Positions 62,493-64,000 of a DNA stretch of 64,000 bases are shown here, piece after piece. The stretch is taken from assembly GCF_013248905.1 (NCBI RefSeq), contig NZ_JABRVS010000001.1, forward strand, positions 2,294,001-2,358,000. Reading direction: 5' to 3'. The DNA comes from Shewanella sp. VB17. GTDB lineage: Bacteria; Pseudomonadota; Gammaproteobacteria; Enterobacterales; Shewanellaceae. The position numbers and the translations under genes are program-made. The notes beneath the pieces were generated by a model that saw nothing but the letters and a program-made list of their open reading frames with translations, searched no databases and was not told where the DNA came from. The first letter of the stretch is position 1, and each line of letters opens with the position of its first letter.

Positions 62493-63179
62493 ATGATAAA
62501 AGTCAGTGGGTTAAGTAAAGAATATCAGATGGGTGATAGCTTCATATTTGCACTTAAAGAGGTTGAGTTTAGCATTAATAAAAATGAGTTTGTTGCTATT
62601 ATGGGGCCTTCAGGCTCTGGAAAGTCAACATTAATGAATATCATAGGGTGTTTAGATAAACCCAGCTCAGGCAGTTACCAGCTTAATGAGCAAGAGGTTG
62701 CACGTTTAGATGACGATGCATTATCTGTTGTGCGGAATAAAGAGATAGGCTTTGTGTTCCAAAGCTTTCATCTACTGCCTCGCATGAGCGCCGTTCAAAA
62801 TGTGTTATTGCCTTTACGTTTTTCCTCCCCTCCTAATGATGATATCGATTATGCGAGTGAGTTATTAACACGAGTAGGATTAGGTACACGACAAAAACAC
62901 CGTCCTAATCAGTTGTCAGGCGGTCAAAGGCAGCGAGTTGCTATCGCTCGCGCATTAATTAATCGCCCAGCAATTTTACTTGCTGATGAACCGACAGGCG
63001 CGCTAGACAGTCAAACTGCTAGCGAAATTATGGAGCTTTTTACTGAGCTACACAAAGCTGGACAGACCATTATTCTCGTGACCCATGAAGAAGACGTGGC
63101 AGCGTATGCACAACGTATTATTCGTATGCGTGATGGCAAAATTATTGGAATTGAACAGCGGGGTGAGTATGTGGCTTAA
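62493..63179 (+). CDS. MacB/LolD-type ABC transporter ATPase
   Basis: 228-residue ATPase of the MacB/LolD/FtsE-like class. Walker A GPSGSGKST near 40-48, Q-loop FVFQSFHLLPRM, signature LSGGQRQRVAIARAL and Walker B LLADEPTGALD; H-loop VTHEE. The frame is open from 62376, but ATG 62493 begins the normal N-terminus MIKVSGLSKEY. It overlaps the adaptor gene by 11 bases. Together they suggest a tripartite-type exporter; the permease is expected just beyond the window. Confidence 0.88.
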   Translation: MIKVSGLSKEYQMGDSFIFALKEVEFSINKNEFVAIMGPSGSGKSTLMNIIGCLDKPSSGSYQLNEQEVARLDDDALSVVRNKEIGFVFQSFHLLPRMSAVQNVLLPLRFSSPPNDDIDYASELLTRVGLGTRQKHRPNQLSGGQRQRVAIARALINRPAILLADEPTGALDSQTASEIMELFTELHKAGQTIILVTHEEDVAAYAQRIIRMRDGKIIGIEQRGEYVA

Positions 63180-64000
63180 TACTAACGGTAAGCTATGTTC
63201 GATGAGAGTATTATTGATGATGTTACCGATGACTCTTGGCTATATGCTTGCTGTCAATGCCGAAGAGTTAGACGCTAATCATACCATAGAAGCTGAACAT
63301 TTATTATTAACGGGGAAAATTTCGTCTATTCAATCACAGTTATTGATGGTACCTAAAGCCGGTGATGCTTGGCGCTATCAAATACAATGGATGTTGCCAG
63401 AAGGCTCGATAGCAAGTCCTGGTGACACAGTGATGATTTTCGATAAGAGCCAAATTGATAATCAGATTGAACAGCTAGAAGCGAGTTTACTGAGAGTGAC
63501 CGCTGAAGAACAAAGCCAGTCTATCGATTTAAAGGCGAGCGTGTTACAGGCTCAATTCGATGTAAAAGAAAAGCGATCTGAGCGAGATAAAAGTAAACTC
63601 GATGCGAATGTGCCTGCAGAGTATATTGCAGCAAAAGATTATGCAGATAACCAATTTAAGCTTATGCAGGCGAACAGCGAGCTGAGCAAAGCTGAGCAAA
63701 CGTTAAGAGAGGAACTCGATAAACAAAGCAGCAAGCTGGCACAACTTGCCATCGATAGACGTCGAGCCCAACTTGAACTCACGCAAGCTTTGGATGGAAT
63801 AGCGAAGCTGACACTGAAAGCTGAGATAAAAGGGCCGATACTCTACAGTAGCGATCCTTGGTCGCAAAAGAAATATGCGATTGGTGACACAGTACAGGTG
63901 GGTCGTGAAGTCGCCAGTTTACCGGCGATGGAAGAGTTAGAAGTACTTGCTTGGGTGAATGAGGTTGATGTCGACAAAATAAAGGTTGGCAGTCAAGTCA
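63169..64000 (+). CDS. HlyD-family periplasmic adaptor (3' end outside window)
   Basis: Frame open from ATG 63169 to the window end, 277 residues so far. A signal-like hydrophobic segment MRVLLMMLPMTLGYMLAVNA is preceded by 11 residues, so ATG 63202 is an alternative start. A long coiled-coil hairpin (about residues 95-195, with repeated Glu/Lys/Gln/Leu heptads) is flanked by half-lipoyl-type strands (LLMVPKAGD; LKAEIKGPILY) and followed by LEVLAWVNEVDVDKI, the layout of membrane fusion proteins. It partners the preceding ATPase. Substrate unknown. Confidence 0.82.
   Translation, partial: MWLNTNGKLCSMRVLLMMLPMTLGYMLAVNAEELDANHTIEAEHLLLTGKISSIQSQLLMVPKAGDAWRYQIQWMLPEGSIASPGDTVMIFDKSQIDNQIEQLEASLLRVTAEEQSQSIDLKASVLQAQFDVKEKRSERDKSKLDANVPAEYIAAKDYADNQFKLMQANSELSKAEQTLREELDKQSSKLAQLAIDRRRAQLELTQALDGIAKLTLKAEIKGPILYSSDPWSQKKYAIGDTVQVGREVASLPAMEELEVLAWVNEVDVDKIKVGSQV

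Noticed and set aside
1..64000. tRNA, rRNA, intact insertion sequences, prophage or CRISPR loci
   Set aside because: No transposase, integrase, Cas or phage protein, no CRISPR-type repeats and no recognisable tRNA or rRNA sequence were seen when reading both strands.

Overview
The window looks like a chromosomal segment of a moderately AT-rich marine gammaproteobacterium, most likely Shewanella or a close relative in the Alteromonadales. The reasons are the lolCDE / comEC / msbA-lpxK-Trm112 order, the gltA // sdhCDAB-sucABCD arrangement, an intact bioA // bioBFCD cluster, and a riboswitch-controlled TonB receptor / PnuT / kinase thiamine locus. It reads as core genome with islands of less conserved genes. 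I see no rRNA, tRNA, CRISPR array, phage or intact insertion sequence.

Layout. 1-9470: envelope biogenesis, with the lipoprotein exporter LolC(partial)-D-E, a YdcF-like protein, a DUF2062 protein divergent from ComEC/Rec2, then MsbA, LpxK and a 58-residue Trm112-like protein closed by a strong terminator. 9471-13205: an atypical kinase-like protein, then a compact operon of a J-domain protein and three proteins I do not recognise. 13206-24582: the TCA block. gltA diverges from sdhCDAB-sucAB-sucCD across a 438-base control region with a CRP-type palindrome and helically phased GTTTACA repeats. 24583-31949: a TDT/SLAC1 transporter with a possible small membrane protein ahead of it, a FadL-type porin, an FMN glutamate-synthase-like oxidoreductase, Fur, and CobB coupled to a P-loop kinase. 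31950-36868: a glycine betaine/choline-type ABC importer (ProX-W-V) cotranscribed with an outer-membrane porin. 36869-41434: two GNAT acetyltransferases, cytosine deaminase, ecotin and an orphan protein. 41629-47002: biotin synthesis. 47029-53074: a lipoprotein M3 peptidase, HtpX, a CsgD/VpsT-like regulator, HinT and a YcfL-like lipoprotein. 53123-57754: TPP riboswitch, TonB receptor, YkoF-like protein, PnuT-like permease and a thiamine-kinase-like protein. 57894-60763: a DoxX protein, a YdjA nitroreductase, and an ODP-type di-iron protein paired with a helical, methyl-accepting-protein-like protein. 60764-64000: two 83-base direct repeats bracketing two orphan genes, then a MacB-type ABC ATPase and the start of its adaptor.

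How genes cooperate. The TCA genes form one block converting oxaloacetate/acetyl-CoA through 2-oxoglutarate and succinyl-CoA to fumarate, apparently under carbon and redox control. The thiamine locus would form a salvage route: outer-membrane receptor, inner-membrane facilitator, kinase trapping, all behind one TPP sensor. The betaine locus adds an outer-membrane porin to the importer. Best candidates for undescribed biology are the J-domain cluster (10664-13119), the di-iron sensor-like pair (59347-60763) and the repeat-flanked module (60913-62466).

Limits. Family calls come from reading the translated sequence and from memory of the families; no database search was run. Several starts were moved from the longest open frame to a start with a better ribosome binding site, as noted per gene.
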